The notes: a model not told the origin generated them from the sequence alone. A stretch of DNA of 64,000 nucleotides from Glandiceps talaboti (GCF_964340395.1 NC_135553.1:21124449-21188448); one strand, 5' to 3'; counted from the stretch's first letter, positions 1 to 13,308 are shown. Numbers and translations: made by a program.

Positions 1-87
1 CTATACTCAAATTTAAGCTCTTGACAATTAGCATGGATCATTGGTGACAGAACGGCCCTTAACTTCCTCAACTCCCTGGGGAGCATA

Positions 88-306
88 CAATCCATTGCAG
101 CCTTTATAAAGCAAATAGGGTTACATTGCAACCTCTCTCCTACCAGGTCCCCATTTATACAACAGGGTTGACTTAGGCACAATTTCGGTTCAAATCTTGC
201 CCTAGGACTTTAGCCATTCAGAAACAAACGACAGCAACAGGGTTTGAACCTGCAACCCACAGATTCCAAGTTGGCCACTCTAACCATTTGACCATGGCAT
301 TATGAC
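88..306 (-). mobile_element. tRNA-derived SINE in a UTP6 intron
   Basis: Read on the - strand, 210-305 looks like a tRNA head: an A-box-like TGGTTAGAGTGG and a B-box-like GCAGGTTCAAACCC. A body follows with CTAGGGCAAGATTTGAACC and then TATAAATGGGGACCTGG, a layout typical of tRNA-related SINE2 elements in marine invertebrates. The cloverleaf does not close well, so this is not a working tRNA gene. The rest of 1-451 is intron with no other recognised feature. Confidence 0.55.
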
Positions 307-451
307 TCAATGTTACTTTCAAGTCAAAGATTACTACTGCAAGTCTTGAATCATATGGAAGGATCTCTATCCATACATGTTAATTATTTTGTAAGTAAAT
401 ATTTTTTATTGTATTCCAGCTCTTAAAAATGTGAACCATTTTTTTTTGCAG

Positions 452-3400
452 CTAAGAAAGAGATGGAATGTATTACAGAATGAAAAGGTATGTACTATAT
501 GTTGATCTATTAGCTAGTAACAACTTTATTATACTGTAGATTAAGAGTGGGTCTCTAAGTTACTCGGAGTCTATTAAAGTTAGTAACAGCTGTGGGCCAC
601 AGTGCTCATGAGAGTCAACAGAAATGTTTATTCATGAGTGAACATTGAATATTCAGGACTCCTAAGTGCTTAGTCCTTTCAGTGTAAAACATCTCATGAA
701 TATTCATTTTCACCCAACATCTGAACTCGCAAGTAATTGTAGATGATGTAAAATCATAAAATGATTCTCCAGAACCCATATCTCTATATCCTGGAGTGTT
801 ATTCCCCTTTAACCTTGACCATTCTCTTCAAGGTCAACTGTTTATTCTAGTTTCCAACTCCAGTAGACGTCTTTTTTTAAAAATATATGTATATTGATGA
901 CAGAGAGTTTTATTATGGTATTACCAGTACAGCTGTACAAAATAATTGTTGTCTTTTTAGCATTGTAAACAATCAAGCTCTAGATGAGTTTCAAACATAG
1001 TGAAACCAGTGACCTTGGTATCACAAGAATTTTTTGTACAGTGTACAATGGTATTTTTGTTTTGTCTTTGCAGTCAATTGACATTGAGAAGAGTGCAATT
1101 GATGATGATCTGATGCAAGGCAAAGCTGCCAGTGTCAGTTATATGAAAGCTGTAGAGGTCATGTCAGGTTAGTTACGATGCAAGGCAAAACTGCCAGTGT
1201 CAGTTATATGAAAGCTGTAGACGTCATGTCAGGTTAGTTACTATGCAAGGCAAAGCTGCCAGTGTCAGTTATATGAAAGCTGTAGAGGTCATGTCAGGTT
1301 AGTTACTATGCAAGGCAAAGCTGCCTGTGTCAGCTATATGAAAGCTAGCTGTAGAGGTCATGTTCAGTAAGGGACAATGCAAAGCAAAGTCGCATGTGTC
1401 AGTTATATGAAAGCTGTAGAGGCCATGTTGGCAAGTAAACCCAAACCCAAATACCAGACCTGTGCTTGAATATCCATACTTCGTTTCATTGCATCGTCGT
1501 AAACCACAGCCTCTTTTATGGCACTGTCCAAGATACACCGTGGTCGTGAGCCCTGGTTTGCAAGAATGTTTCATTGAAATTTAGCACTGATTTTAATAAA
1601 TAAGATAACCATTAATCATATGCTGAAAATTTCCACTTGCACATTTGTTTATAATTTTTTTACAGACTGTCAATATATTTGAGACTGTAACTTTCTTTGT
1701 TTTAAATTATTTTATTATTTCCAGATGATATTGATTTCAGATTGTCATTCCTACCAATATGCAGGGATTTTGATTTCACTCAGGAAATAGAGGATAAAAT
1801 TTACAATGAGTAAGTAATGGGAATAACAATTTCATCTTATGTAATGATAAAATAATATCATAAGTAGGCAAAGCCCATAAGCTCGTGCAGGGTAGATTCA
1901 TTTGTAACCGTGACTAGCTGCCTCATGATGATATTGTAGATAGCGGCCTCTGCGTGGAGAATGCACATAGTATAAAACCACCCAAAAAACTTGCTTAGTA
2001 TACATAGGACGTGCATGCATACTAGTCATTGAGCTGCTATGCAGCCGCTGTGCGGATTATTATTACGTATATACTGGAGATTACCTGCATTGGTGTGCAT
2101 GCATACTAGTGGTAGTTTCACTGCAGTGCAATATCGAAAACATTATTGCCCACCTCCATGCAAATGATATGCAAATGTGGATGTGATCATTTGCTACACA
2201 CAGAATTGCATGATCGCCATGTATGATTTTTATGATTTTTTTAATGGAAATTTGCCGTTTCAGATGAAAATGTAATAATAACAGAACTCCATGCCACATT
2301 GAGATCTAGTGAGGGTACTCAAGAGTATTTGCATGCACTCATGCATGCAGTGTTTTTCTGCTGCACTTTCACTAACTATGCTTGTGAAAGTACGTACCAC
2401 AGAGGACACTGCATGCACACGTGCAAATACCCTGTGTACACCACACTTGCACTCACATATCATGGAGTTTTGTCATATTATTGCATAATGTACTGGTGAA
2501 TACTTAACACCACTCTGTGCGCATGCTAATGGTTCCACTGCAGCGTAATACCGGGAACATTATTTGCATACAAACATGCATGCAAATGATATGTAGATGA
2601 GGATGCAATCTTTCCTTGCACACAAAATTTTTGGTCACAAAGTATGATATTAGTGAAATTTATTGTTTCAGATAAACAATCATGTAATAATAACAGAACC
2701 CCATACCGCATGACTGCCAGTGTGGATACTCAGAGCCTGAGAGGTACTGGTATTTGCATTCATGTTTGCAGTGTCTTCTTCTATGCTGTCGCTGCACATG
2801 CCAAGCTCGTAAAATTGCACCTACAGAGAACACTCCAATGCTTAAGATGCAAATACTCAAAGTACACAACACTTGCACTTAAGGACCATGGGGCCCTGTC
2901 ACATCATCAATATTTGCATAATGAATTATTATGTACTAGACATATTCTTTGTGAGTTGATGTCAAAATTTCTTTATTTCTACAGTCTCAAGAAAGACCAC
3001 CCTGAGAATGAACTGACTTGGAATGCCTTGGCTAGAAGACATCTTGTCAATGAACAGAAGGTTATTATTGATGCCAAACACAGAAAACTAGATCCAGGTG
3101 AGTGTTCAAAATGGTTTTACATCAATCAGAAATGTTGACTGTCATTCTCAACTCAAAAAATGTACCATATAGAGATTTCGTTCAAGTGTCTACCCCAGAT
3201 TAGCAGGTGCAGGTTTTCTTGTAAATATAGCAAAGCATTAATTTATTTTTGGTATTCATATAACTTTTTATGTAATGGCAGCCAAATTTGGGCAACAGCT
3301 ACGAAACCTCTGAAGACATAGAGACTGCACTCAAGTGCCTACTCCTGTTACTCTCAGGGACAATCTTTCTTTGAGACCCTTGACCATTTCCCATGGCTTT

Positions 3401-6400
3401 AACCTTCAGGGTCAAATAGCAAAATCAACTTGAAGCCATTTTTTTTTTTGCACTTGAGGATGATCAAGGTCTGTAGTTAACGGATAAAAATATCGCATTC
3501 TTTTCCAATTTACCATTCCAAAGTAACTATATTGTACTGTCTTATTGATTCTTGGAACCATGAACAATATATTGTCTAATGATTATACTGTTTATGATGC
3601 ACTTTTGGGTATTTTTTTTCAAAGCTTGTCCAACTTGATTCAGTACATGGAACATGCTCACCATATTTGGTGTGAAAATTCACCATTTGTACAGTCATAC
3701 ATCATCATCATCATCATCATCATTCGTCAATAGACAGAAGATCCACGTTAATCACTAGCACACTTTTCCTCCACATTTCTGTATTATTCATGATGGTGAG
3801 AATCTCCCTTTCATCATTTCGGGCAACTTCCTTCTTCAGCATATCTGGATATGTCAGCATAATGTCTGATATCAAGAATATCAAATAAAAAAATATCTAT
3901 TTTTTTGTTCATGTATAGATTCTAACTTTTCTTGTAGATATAGCAGTTTTACAGTTAGAAGAGAAATGTTTTGCTGTATTTGACAAAGCTGTCAAGAAGG
4001 TACCCACAAGGAAGATGTGGACTCTGTATGCCGAGACTTGTCTTGAAAGAGTGAGAGTGGGACAGTCAGAACATCTCTCAAATCAGGTACTTTGTTCAAA
4101 GAAAGCATGGACATTGGTTTAATTATAGTCTCAGTAGGGAGGCTTCTCTGAAATCTATTTTTTTCCAGTGGCCATGAACATACAACATTAATGTACCAGT
4201 CCACAGGACGACACAACACGGGCAGTATTTTATTGACAGAGTTCCATAAACCTGCAGTGTACTGTTTTTGGACTTCCAGTGTTGACACCATTACAGAGTG
4301 ATTAGATTCACACAATAAAGCTTGCCCATTTGTGTAATTTACCATATCAAACAACATTAATTTTAGTTTGTGTCTACCTTAATATTAGTATACTAAAGCC
4401 TCAATTTACCAGAGCCGTAATTCCAGGTGTGAAAAAAAGGTTTCCTGTATGTAATGCAAGTTTAATCCAGCAATATATACTATTTCTAATCCTGCACTTT
4501 ATACACAGCTCAAAACAAAGTATGTAAGGCTGACTTATTCATTTGTAATGTCATCAATTTTACACTGCATTTCAAAGTTAATAACTTTATTAAATATAAT
4601 CCTTTCAGCATGTCCTTAGAGCCTTGAAAGTGTTATCAAGCATCAAGTATCATTTATCAGAAGAGCTGTACGAAAAATGGGTGAGTTTTACATCAGCACT
4701 TTGGCCTCTTTCAGATCAGAGGGTTGTATGAAAAGTGGGCGAGTTTTACATCTTTTATTTAACACTTTGGCCACTTTTAGATCAGAGTGTTGTATTATCT
4801 TGTACTTTGCTCAGTTTCAGAGCATTGTACGTACTTCCCTTTCTATAGATATGGTCCTTTTGAAGTCAATGAACACTTGTTGAATGTGGTGTGAATGAGG
4901 AGGTGGTGTACCAATGTCACTTTATTCTTTCCAAAGGAATGAAGTTGCTGTATATATATGTGTGTGTATCATAAAATGTTGCAAGCCAAGCCGCTTTGTA
5001 GCCTGCAATATGAAATTTCCAGGATTTTGACTAGTACTCAATGAGTGCACTTGATAACTTAATTACAGCTACCTCAGACCTAGATACAGTTAGGACTGCA
5101 AACTTTCTTTTCTCTTGCTTGAAAGACTGGCAGTAAGATGGTGATGGTATGGAGTTGACAAAGCTAAATGTAGGTTGCAACCATAATAAGTTTTACAGAT
5201 TGTCTCTTAATTTACCATATTCATGACAAATTGAATCTGAATTCTCGATACCTGAAATAGCATATTACTGCCAAGGTGCACCATACAAATAACGAACATT
5301 CAATTTCTTGGTCAACACCATAATTTCCGCTCCACGCGTTTCACTTGCATTACTATAGGTGTGCATGAGCGTGACATTCTTATTCAATTTTGACCTTTTA
5401 GCATGGGGTGAAATGTTATTACAGGTACCGAGGATTGTCATTGTTGGTTGATATCTTAACATTGTATGTTATGTTTGTAGGTAAAGATGTTGGTGAAAGT
5501 TGGATTTGTAGATAAAGCCAAAGAAGTCGCTGAAATTGCCACCAAATCCCATGACAAATCAGTCAAACTATGGCTTCAAAGATTACAGTTAGCTATTTAT
5601 GATATGCAGCCAGGTAAGTACTACATTGTACAACATCCATTATGACTTTGATGTGAAAATGAAACTTACAAGTTACATTTGGTTTGTCGGTTCTGGAAGT
5701 ATTAATTCCTTTAATGTATCTTTGAGAAGACAATACGCAGAGATGATGTTGAAAGTGGAAACATTGAAACATCATCGTAGACAAACTCAAAAGTACAGTA
5801 AAAGTATTGTGCCAATAGGCAAACAGGCAAACTAAGACATGAAAAAGAGGCTGGTGTTTAAGAAAAGGTTATCACAAAATGTTAAATACATAGGTCAAAT
5901 TATTTCACTGAGGATACAAATCCTACAAATCCTAGCAAATGCAATCAGGAAAAAATGATATTTTTACCTGGTAATTCTTAGTATATACATTGTATAATTT
6001 TGTTAGTTACAAACCTATTATATATATTATACCTTGCACAAGCCAAGTTTTTGTGTTAGAAAAGAAAATATGGATGATATACCCTGGCTGTTATATGTCA
6101 TGACAAACTGTCTCTACGTCACTGTCCTGCAGTGCTTAAAATACAAGTCAAGAACTTCCAAAGCATCTTTGTTTTTCTGAATCTTTCATAAATTATGCCT
6201 GAGGGGTTTGATTATACTATTCCCAAATATTTCTTTTTTCATTTAGCCATAAAATCCTCATGACCTAAGGGTTTTGTCACTACTCATCCAGCAACTCGTA
6301 GTGACTAGGCCCCTTATGTTCACTCATATTTTCCTTTGCAGAAGATATTGGGGAATAATAGTATTTATACCATGCACAAGCTGAATTTAACAAAAAATAT

Positions 6401-9400
6401 GAAATATATAATCTAGTCTTTCTACATCATGACAATGGACATCTATGTCATAACTACATGTGTCTACATCACTGGTTCTGCTGTATTCGAAATGTTCAAA
6501 ATTGCCATTACTTTCCCCGATTTTTCTTTGATATTACTGGCGCTGGTATAATTATGTTGTTCTCCAATATTTGTCCTCATTCAGCCAGAAAATCTTCATG
6601 ACCTAATGGTTTTGTCATTACTAATCCAGCAACTTGTAGTGACTAGGCCCCTTATGTTTGCTGAACAAAGAAAATATTGGGGAATAAATATAGTAATTAT
6701 ATTATAATTTTTTGAAGGTGAAGAAAATGATAAAACAGAAGTAATGGACTTATTTGATTATGCTGTTTCACATGTCAAGTCTAAGGTAAGCCAATGTGCT
6801 CTCTAATGATAGCCAAATTTTGTTGTTATGGGTCAAACTGAGAAAAACGGCATTCTTGTGAGTCACCGCATAGAAAGAGATAGGGGAACATCAAATTTTG
6901 GTGTGGCAATAGATATTGTGTGCGTCAGTGGCGCGTCAAATTGGCTTAGAGGGCTCACTGTTTAAAGCCTTATACCTAGACTTGAGACCGATCATTCTTG
7001 GTGACGTTTAACGTGAAATATCACTTCTGATATAGGATGTTATCGTATATTTGATACTAAATATTTTTAAGTTATTAGCTTTTTTATCATGCTAGTGATT
7101 TAACCTAATATATGTATCAGAGTTATGTAGTGTAAAGTACAATACATTAGAATCATCTAAATATGATTCTAATGACTAATCCTGCTAAACATGTAGCATT
7201 TTACCTAACAGTGATTCTTGTGATTCAGGAATATTTGATTGTACTTGGTATTAAAATACATTCAATTGTCATTTTCAACACATAGAAGTCACTGCCACTA
7301 TGGGATTTAGGACTAACATGGTGTCTTGCATGCAATCCAAGTGAAGTTGAAAAGGTCTTTGAGGTAAGTTGAAGCCCCTGACATATTTTATGTTCAGATA
7401 TTGTAGTATTGATTACAAAACAGTACATGGTTCAGATAGCATTTTAAAAAGTGTTTCAACCCTGTTGGTACTGATAGAGAGAAAAGTAGATTTTTCGGTT
7501 CCAAGATGCATTGCGCGAGAGGACGTCACTGATGTTGTTACATTTACATATAGTCTTGTTTTGTCATTATTACGTTTGAAAGACCATCACCATTGTCATC
7601 AGGAAGTGATGGAAAGACATTTGATGTCTTTGATTATGAGTGATTTTACAGAACAAGGACTAAACATTATCAATGACAGAGAGTGATTTTACAGATAAAC
7701 CAAGGGTACGGTCAGGTGACAACCATCCCACTGAGTAACGTGTGCAAACCCATCAGCGTGTACACAATACATGGCATTGTATGGAGAGACACAATGCATC
7801 TTGATACCCAAATCCAAAACATTATTTAGCAAATAATTTCTGACATACAAAATATATAAACAGTCATTGTGTACTGTAAATTTTTCTTTAGGCCAAATAA
7901 AAAAAATTGTGTTTTTCTGATAACTTGACTGACTCAAGTTTAAGCCTCCAACCCTAAACATTTTTTTTTAAACATTTAAACTCCAAAAAGATAAGAAATT
8001 CTTTGACTTCTTGACCTCATGCACGTGTGTATATATTTCATCAAATTATAACAGAATGAGTATTCTGACCAACATTTTGTTTGTTCTTGGGTTGAAAATA
8101 AAAACGATCACATGAAATAAACTAAAATCCTGACCTACCTACCCTATTTTCTGAGGCCATGTTATCGGAAACACACAATTTAATATTAGTTTTTCACCTG
8201 AAGCTCTTTTTTTTGAAAAACAAACATATATTACATTGATAACACTTGTGTGTCTGTTCACATCCCCAGCATGGAATGAAAGAACACCAACAAGTAGCCG
8301 CTGTCATGAGAGAAAGATACTTGGCTTGGGCAGCCTTCAGTGGTGGCATCCAGAAAACTAGACAGATTTACAAGAAGTAAGTCACAAAAAATGACAACTG
8401 ACATCACCTATGAACTTGTTAACACTATTTTACTCCAATGAATTAATTCATTTTAATTCAAGTAGTTGTATATTGAACAGTAATTTTTCACTAATGTTTT
8501 ATTTTTATACTTTTGCCGTATTGAATAAAAGTACTTGATGTATATTTTGACATATTCAAGTACAATATACTTAATATAATTATTAAGTATATATGTATAT
8601 GAATAAGTATAATATTCTTATTCGGGTAGTTGTGAATTAAACTGATTTGTCACTATTATTTTATGTGATTAATTTTTGCCTTATTAAAAAATACGCCAAA
8701 CCTTTACTGAAAAAGGGCAAATCCTTCTCCAGCGTGATGTCCATGACACAGTACACAGATCTCATTAGGTGAATTACCTATCTACTAATCATTGGTGATA
8801 CTGTGTATACTAGCTTGATGTCCATGTGTAAACAGATCTCATTAGTTGAATTACCTATCTACTAATCATTGGTGATACTGTGTATACTAGCTTGATGTCC
8901 ATTTGTAAACAGATATCTTGTCATAAGTTGAATTACCTGTCTACTAATCATTGGTGATACTGTGTATAGTAGCTTGATGTCCATTTGTAAACAGATCTTC
9001 TCATTAGCTGAATTACCTATCTACTAATCATTGGTGATACTATGTATACTAGCTTGATGTCCATATGTAAACAGATCTCATTAGTTGAATTACCTATCTA
9101 CTAATCACTGGTGATACTGTGTATACTAGCTTGATGTCCATATGTAAACAGATCTCATTAGTTGAATTAGCTATCTACTAATCATTGGTGATACTATGTA
9201 TACTAGCTTGATGTCCATATGTAAACAGATCTCATTAGTTGAATTAGCTATCTCCTAATCATTGGTGATACTGTGTATACTAGCTTGATGTCCATATGTA
9301 AACAGATCTCATTAGTTAAATTAGCTATCTACTAATCATTGGTGATACTGTGTATACTAGCTTGATGTCCATATGTAAACAGATCCCATTAGTTGAATTA

Positions 9401-12268
9401 GCTATCTACTAATCATTGGTGATACTATGTATACTAGCTTGATGTCCATATGTAAACAGATCTCATTAGTTGAATTAGCTATCTACTAATCATTGGTGAT
9501 ACTGTGTATACTAGCTTGATGTCCATATGTAAACAGATCTCATTAGTTGAATTAGCTATCTACTAATCATTGGTGATACTGTGTATACTAGCTTGATGTC
9601 TATATGTAAACAGATCTCATTAGTTGAATTAGCTATCTCCTAATCACTGGTGATACTGTGTATACTAGCTTGAGGTCCATGTGTAAACAGCTCTCATTAG
9701 TTAAATTGCCTATCTCCTAATCATTGGTGATACTGTGTATACTAGCTTGAGGTCCATGTGTAAACAGATCTCATTAGTTGAATTACCTATCTACTAATCA
9801 TTGGTGATACTGTGTATACTAGCTTGATGTCCATATGTAAACAGATCCCATTAGTTGAATTAGCTATCTACTAATCATTGGTGATACTGTGTATACTAGC
9901 TTGATGTCTATGTGTAAACAGATCTCATTAGTTGAATTACCTATCTACTAATCATTGGTGATACTGTGTATACTAGCTTGATGTCCATGTGTAAACAGCT
10001 CTCATTAGTTAAATTGCCTATCTACTAATCATTGGTGATACTGTGTATACTAGCTTGATGTCTATATGTAAATAGATCTCATTAGTTGAATTACCTATCT
10101 ACTAATCATTGGTGATACTGTGTATACTAGCTTGATGTCCATGTGTAAACAGCTCTCATTAGTTAAATTGCCTATCTACTAATCATTGGTGATACTGTGT
10201 ATACTAGCTTGATGTCCATATGTAAACAGATCTCATTAGTTGAATTAGCTATCTACTAATCATTGGTGATACTGTGTATACTAGCTTGATGTCTATATGT
10301 AAATAGATCTCATTAGTTGAATTACCTATCTACTAATCATTGGTGATACTGTGTATACTAGCTTGATGTCCATGTGTAAACAGATCTTCTCATTATTAGT
10401 TAAATTAGCTATCTACTAATCATTGGTGATACTGTGTATACTAGCTTGATGTCCATATGTAAATAGAGGTACAGCCCATTTTACTCATTTGACAACAAGT
10501 CCTAACTTTGTGAGATTGGATGATGTTGTTTTTGATCATGTGACAATAGTACAACTATTGAAACGTAGTAAATACGTCCCAAAATAAGAAAAAACATGTC
10601 TGAGATACAGGTGATAATGGACCTAATGTTGTAGAACCAATTAGTTCCGGTTACCACTATTTACGGCTTCAGATGATTTTTTTAAAATCATTATTATGGC
10701 CTTACGGTTTATTTTTTAAAACTATTAAACATTATCAATAATAAGTTATGGGGACATTACAGAGCAACCCACAATAAAAACCCTGGAATCACAGTTTACC
10801 TTATCTCAATTTGTTGTGTGTGTTTTTTATGTTGCAGACTAGCATCTTCCAGACCAAAAACACTGGACTTTTTAATGAAGTATATTGAACTTGAGAAATC
10901 ACAGGTAGGTATCGAAGACAATTCGTATCAAGTGTTCTCACAAAAGTGTAATAGGCCATTCCTGACTGCAAACAGGAAATTGAGAATACAGCGCCCTCAC
11001 TCAAATTGGTGGTATCATCACCTCATTGTACTGTTTCGTTTAAGAGCTTTGTCCCTTACATGGTAATCTGTAGAAGTGTAAATCAGGGATGTTTTTCATA
11101 TTGTTCAGACATTGAAGAAAGCAGCAGTGCTCTACGATTAACCAAGTTACCTATGTCATGTATACCCCCAAGGTACACACAGACAGGAAGTAGAGCACGA
11201 CCATGGCAAATTTTGAAAAGGCCTATTTTCCCATTATGAGGATCTTATTTCTCCTGTATATGTCATTTATCCTCAGAATTAGTCTCAGTTACCCAGACTC
11301 CCATTGCAGAGGGCTCTACTACAAGACCACCCAGATGAGAGTCTAAGGGAAACGTAATCCAAAGTTGTCTGCACTGAATGTCTCTTCCAGAGCATTGCTC
11401 TCTGGGAAGTACTTCATGTACAGTCCAACATGGTGCACTGAATGATCCAGGTTTTTTCATGACAGGTTATCGTGTCTCAAACAGCTGAATCATCTTGATT
11501 TCAAAGAACAGGCTTTGTAAGCGGCAGTCTCCATGACTTGAAAGAAATGTACTGTGTGACTTCCAGTGTGGACGACTTTGGTTTCCCCATACTCCCATCT
11601 GGGTAGTCTCGTAGTAGAGCCCTGAGCGGTGGGAGTCTGGATAACCAAGACTACCTCCGACTCGGAAGCAATTGTCAGTTAAAAGTGACCAACAGCTCAT
11701 TTCAAAATCAATTATTACTTACTTACTTTATAACAACGATGAAAATAACAACATTGTAATATGGATATTTAAAATTTTGGCTATCAGCTGTAAGAATATT
11801 TTCCTCTTGTTTACATCAGTCTGAGCCTAAAATGAAGAAATTGAGAAGCTGTTTTGAAGAAGCAATAGAAGACTTTGGTTCTACTAGTCCAGGTATTTGA
11901 AAGTACATGTAGTAAAATAATGAATGTTTAATCTGTAGGTTAGCCCAATAGTAAGTATTCTAGTAGAACATGAATGTATTGTATATCAACCCATGTCAAC
12001 ATAAATTGTGTGTGTGTATGTATGTATGTGTGTGTGTGTGCGTACGTACGTGCGTGCGTGCGTGTGTATGTACATACGTACGTACGTACGTACGTACGTA
12101 CGTACTTACGTAGGGGGGATGTTCATACGGATGTGTTGGATTGTACATAACATTGTGATCCCATCAGTGATATGCAAATTAGGTCTAAAAATGTGTCTTT
12201 TTGGTGAAAAAATTACAATGCCAATTGAGCTCAAATTTTGGAGGGATATTTCTAGGATGTGTAGTACG

Positions 12269-12302
<34 letters not shown>

Positions 12303-12644
12303 CACATGCGGGCATGTGCGTGCGTGTGTGTATCATTTGTTCCTGCTTTTGTACCGTTTATTCGGCACAACATACATTCAGATAAACATTCAGTTTCTTC
12401 ATGTAGGTTTACAATTTGACTTTGAATCCATGAATTTAATAATAATTAAGTACATTTTTTCTTTCAAATAAAATGCTTTCCAGATTTGTGGTTGTCCTAC
12501 ATTCAACTGGAATTGTCTCACCCAAAGGGCAAAACAGAAAATGTTGGTAAACTTCACTGGAGGGCTGTCAAGAATTTGAAAGCTGATGCAGCGGATGATT
12601 TCATTAACAGATTCACTTTACTACAAACTGGGCATTCTGTTTAG
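452..12644 (+). CDS. UTP6: UTP6, U3 snoRNA-associated / SSU processome protein (5' partial)
   Basis: Exons (phases all agree): 452-487, 1074-1167, 1725-1809, 2985-3097, 3938-4086, 4609-4680, 5481-5613, 6718-6785, 7286-7363, 8270-8376, 10838-10904, 11820-11892, 12484-12644 (TAG 12642-12644). Together they give 411 residues. Human UTP6 has 597, so about 190 N-terminal residues lie before the window. Each intron begins GT and ends AG. UTP6 is a HAT-repeat (half-a-TPR) scaffold of the U3-containing small-subunit processome and acts in nucleolar 18S pre-rRNA processing. HAT-type aromatic motifs are visible: LTWNALARRH, MWTLYAETCLERV, LWLQRLQLA, YLAWAAFSGG, DLWLSYIQLELSHP. The C-terminus, LLQTGHSV, resembles the human ending HQTGHL. 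Introns carry a 77-bp minisatellite (8735-10467), a 414-bp tandem pair and a 337-bp tandem pair. The 5' splice site after the 1074-1167 exon lies in a 65-bp tandem repeat. Identification was made by remembered homology, not a search. Confidence 0.95.
590..812. mobile_element. TTAA-type MITE, 3' part
   Basis: The right end reads ATTCCCCT followed by TTAA at 809-812. The sequence ahead of it (TGATTCTCCAGAACCCAT, TTCAGTGTAAAACATCTCAT) matches the complete element at 41511-41977. The left boundary is not clear. It lies in the UTP6 intron between the exons ending at 487 and starting at 1074. Confidence 0.6.
1113..1436 (+). repeat. 65-bp tandem repeat spanning a UTP6 exon end and its splice donor
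   Basis: Five units start near 1113, 1178, 1243, 1308 and 1377. Unit 1 is the coding 3' part of the 1074-1167 exon plus its donor (TCAG|GTTAGT). Units 2 and 3 copy it almost base for base, donor included. Units 4 and 5 are more diverged and have lost the exact donor. The real exon is taken to end at 1167, because the next exon (1725) joins in phase there. Reading through GTTAG reaches a stop at once. Confidence 0.9.
1491..1590. repeat. dispersed repeat, second copy near 52448
   Basis: The segment with AAACCACAGCCTCTTTTATG and CTGGTTTGCAAGAATG recurs in the same order at 52448-52550 in an MRPS9 intron as AAACCATAGCCTCTTTTATG and CTGGTTTGCGAGAATG. Boundaries and class are unknown. Confidence 0.6.
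2040..2900. repeat. 414-bp tandem pair in a UTP6 intron
   Basis: Landmarks repeat at about 414-bp spacing: CACTGCAGTGCAATATCG near 2121 against CACTGCAGCGTAATACCG near 2536, and AGAACTCCATGCC near 2282 against AGAACCCCATACC near 2695. A related copy lies in opposite orientation at about 38090-38540. Long frames across here are by-products. Confidence 0.7.
6010..6680. repeat. 337-bp tandem pair in a UTP6 intron
   Basis: Both units contain GTAGTGACTAGGCCCCTTAT, CATGACCTAAGGGTTTTG (second copy CATGACCTAATGGTTTTG) and ATATTGGGGAATAA. No coding signal is seen in either. Confidence 0.75.
8735..10467. repeat. 77-bp minisatellite, about 22 copies
   Basis: A regular 77-bp unit containing CTAATCATTGGTGATACTG, GTGTATACTAGCTTGATG and TGTAAACAGATCTCATT repeats head to tail. 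It fills most of the UTP6 intron between the exons ending at 8376 and starting at 10838. Copies differ at a few positions (ACCTATCT/AGCTATCT, CATATG/CATGTG). No open frame persists. Confidence 0.95.
10945..11175. repeat. dispersed repeat, second copy at 63225-63445
   Basis: GGAAATTGAGAATACAG, GGTATCATCACCTCATTGTA, GTAGAAGTGTAAATCAGGGA and GAAAGCAGCAGTG occur in the same order and spacing in both places. Class unknown; no coding frame is conserved. Confidence 0.75.
11281..11652. mobile_element. foldback element of the AGTCTC..GAGACT family
   Basis: The left end AGTCTCAGTTACCCAGACTC and the right end GAGTCTGGATAACCAAGACT are inverted copies of each other. They match the compact 95-bp element at 24646-24740. 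Inner sequences such as GGGCTCTACTACAAGACCAC are also inverted at the right side. It sits in a UTP6 intron. Confidence 0.65.
12008..12330. repeat. TG/CGTA microsatellites around a dispersed repeat
   Basis: A (TG)n, (TATG)n, (CGTG)n and (TACG)n tract at 12008-12112 and a (TG)n tract at 12265-12330 flank about 140 bp containing GATATGCAAATTAGGTCTAA. That core also occurs near 14895, 15010 and 61680. Frames of 60-125 codons on both strands here are low-complexity by-products. Confidence 0.85.
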
Positions 12645-12761
12645 ACCTCAACATGTTAAAACTTTTGTGTGTACTTGAGCAAATTAGTTTATGTTTATCA
12701 GTTGAAAAAAAAAAATGAGTGAATATTTATTTCTTTGACTTTCGTTAGGATTGTCAAAATC

Positions 12762-13056
12762 AACCCATTTCTTGAATATTGCAGACATTTTGTGATATTT
12801 AAGTGTGGCCAACCCATTTCTTGCATGTTGCAGACATTTTGTGATATTTAAGTGTGGCCAACCCATTTCTTGCATATTGCAGACATTTTGTGATATTTAA
12901 GTGTGGCCAACCCATTTCTTGCATATTGCAGACATTTTGTGATATTTAAGTGTAGCCAACCCATTTCTTGCATATTGCAGACATTTTGTGATATTTAAGT
13001 GTGGCCAACCCATTTCTTGCATATTGCAGACACTTTGTGATATTAAGTGTGGCCAA
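12762..13056. repeat. 49-bp minisatellite, 6 copies, in the UTP6 3' flank
   Basis: The unit contains CCCATTTCTTGCATATTG, CAGACATTTTGTGATATTT and AAGTGTGGCCAA. It begins about 118 bp after the stop codon and lies before a possible poly(A) signal at 13303, so it may be in the 3' UTR. Confidence 0.9.
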
Positions 13057-13302
13057 ATTCTTTCAATCATGATGGCTTATTTTCCTTTGTCTAAAATAAC
13101 TCTTTATTTCCCATTTGCACAAATTGTCAGAAGTAGGATACACTTCAATTTCAGTTGTTTCAAGTCAACCCCTTCTTGCATTTGTTATGAGATCTGATTA
13201 TTTCCAATTTCCCTTTCATGGACACACAGTTACATTAAACTTGCACTAGCAGCAGCTGAGAACTGTTTTTTCATCATGTCTTAAACCAAATATGTATTGA
13301 CT

Positions 13303-13308
13303 AATAAA
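13303..13308 (+). promoter_or_regulatory. candidate UTP6 poly(A) signal
   Basis: AATAAA about 660 bp after the UTP6 stop codon. This is the first canonical hexamer I noticed after the 49-bp array. No transcript evidence; a further AATAAA lies near 13940. Confidence 0.35.

Noticed and set aside
210-305. A tRNA gene on the - strand
   Set aside because: A- and B-box-like motifs exist but the acceptor and anticodon arms do not close; better explained as a SINE head.
2644-3138. 164-codon + strand frame
   Set aside because: It runs through intron repeat sequence into the true UTP6 exon at 2985-3097; the Met start and N-terminal part are intronic.
3992-4357. 121-codon - strand frame
   Set aside because: It is antisense to the UTP6 exon 3938-4086 and the following intron; no recognisable protein or splice logic.
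7369-7686. 105-codon + strand frame
   Set aside because: It starts inside the intron right after the 7286-7363 exon, with no family resemblance and no splice support.
12008-12385. Cys/Val/Thr-rich frames of 62-125 codons on both strands
   Set aside because: Produced by TG/CGTA microsatellites.
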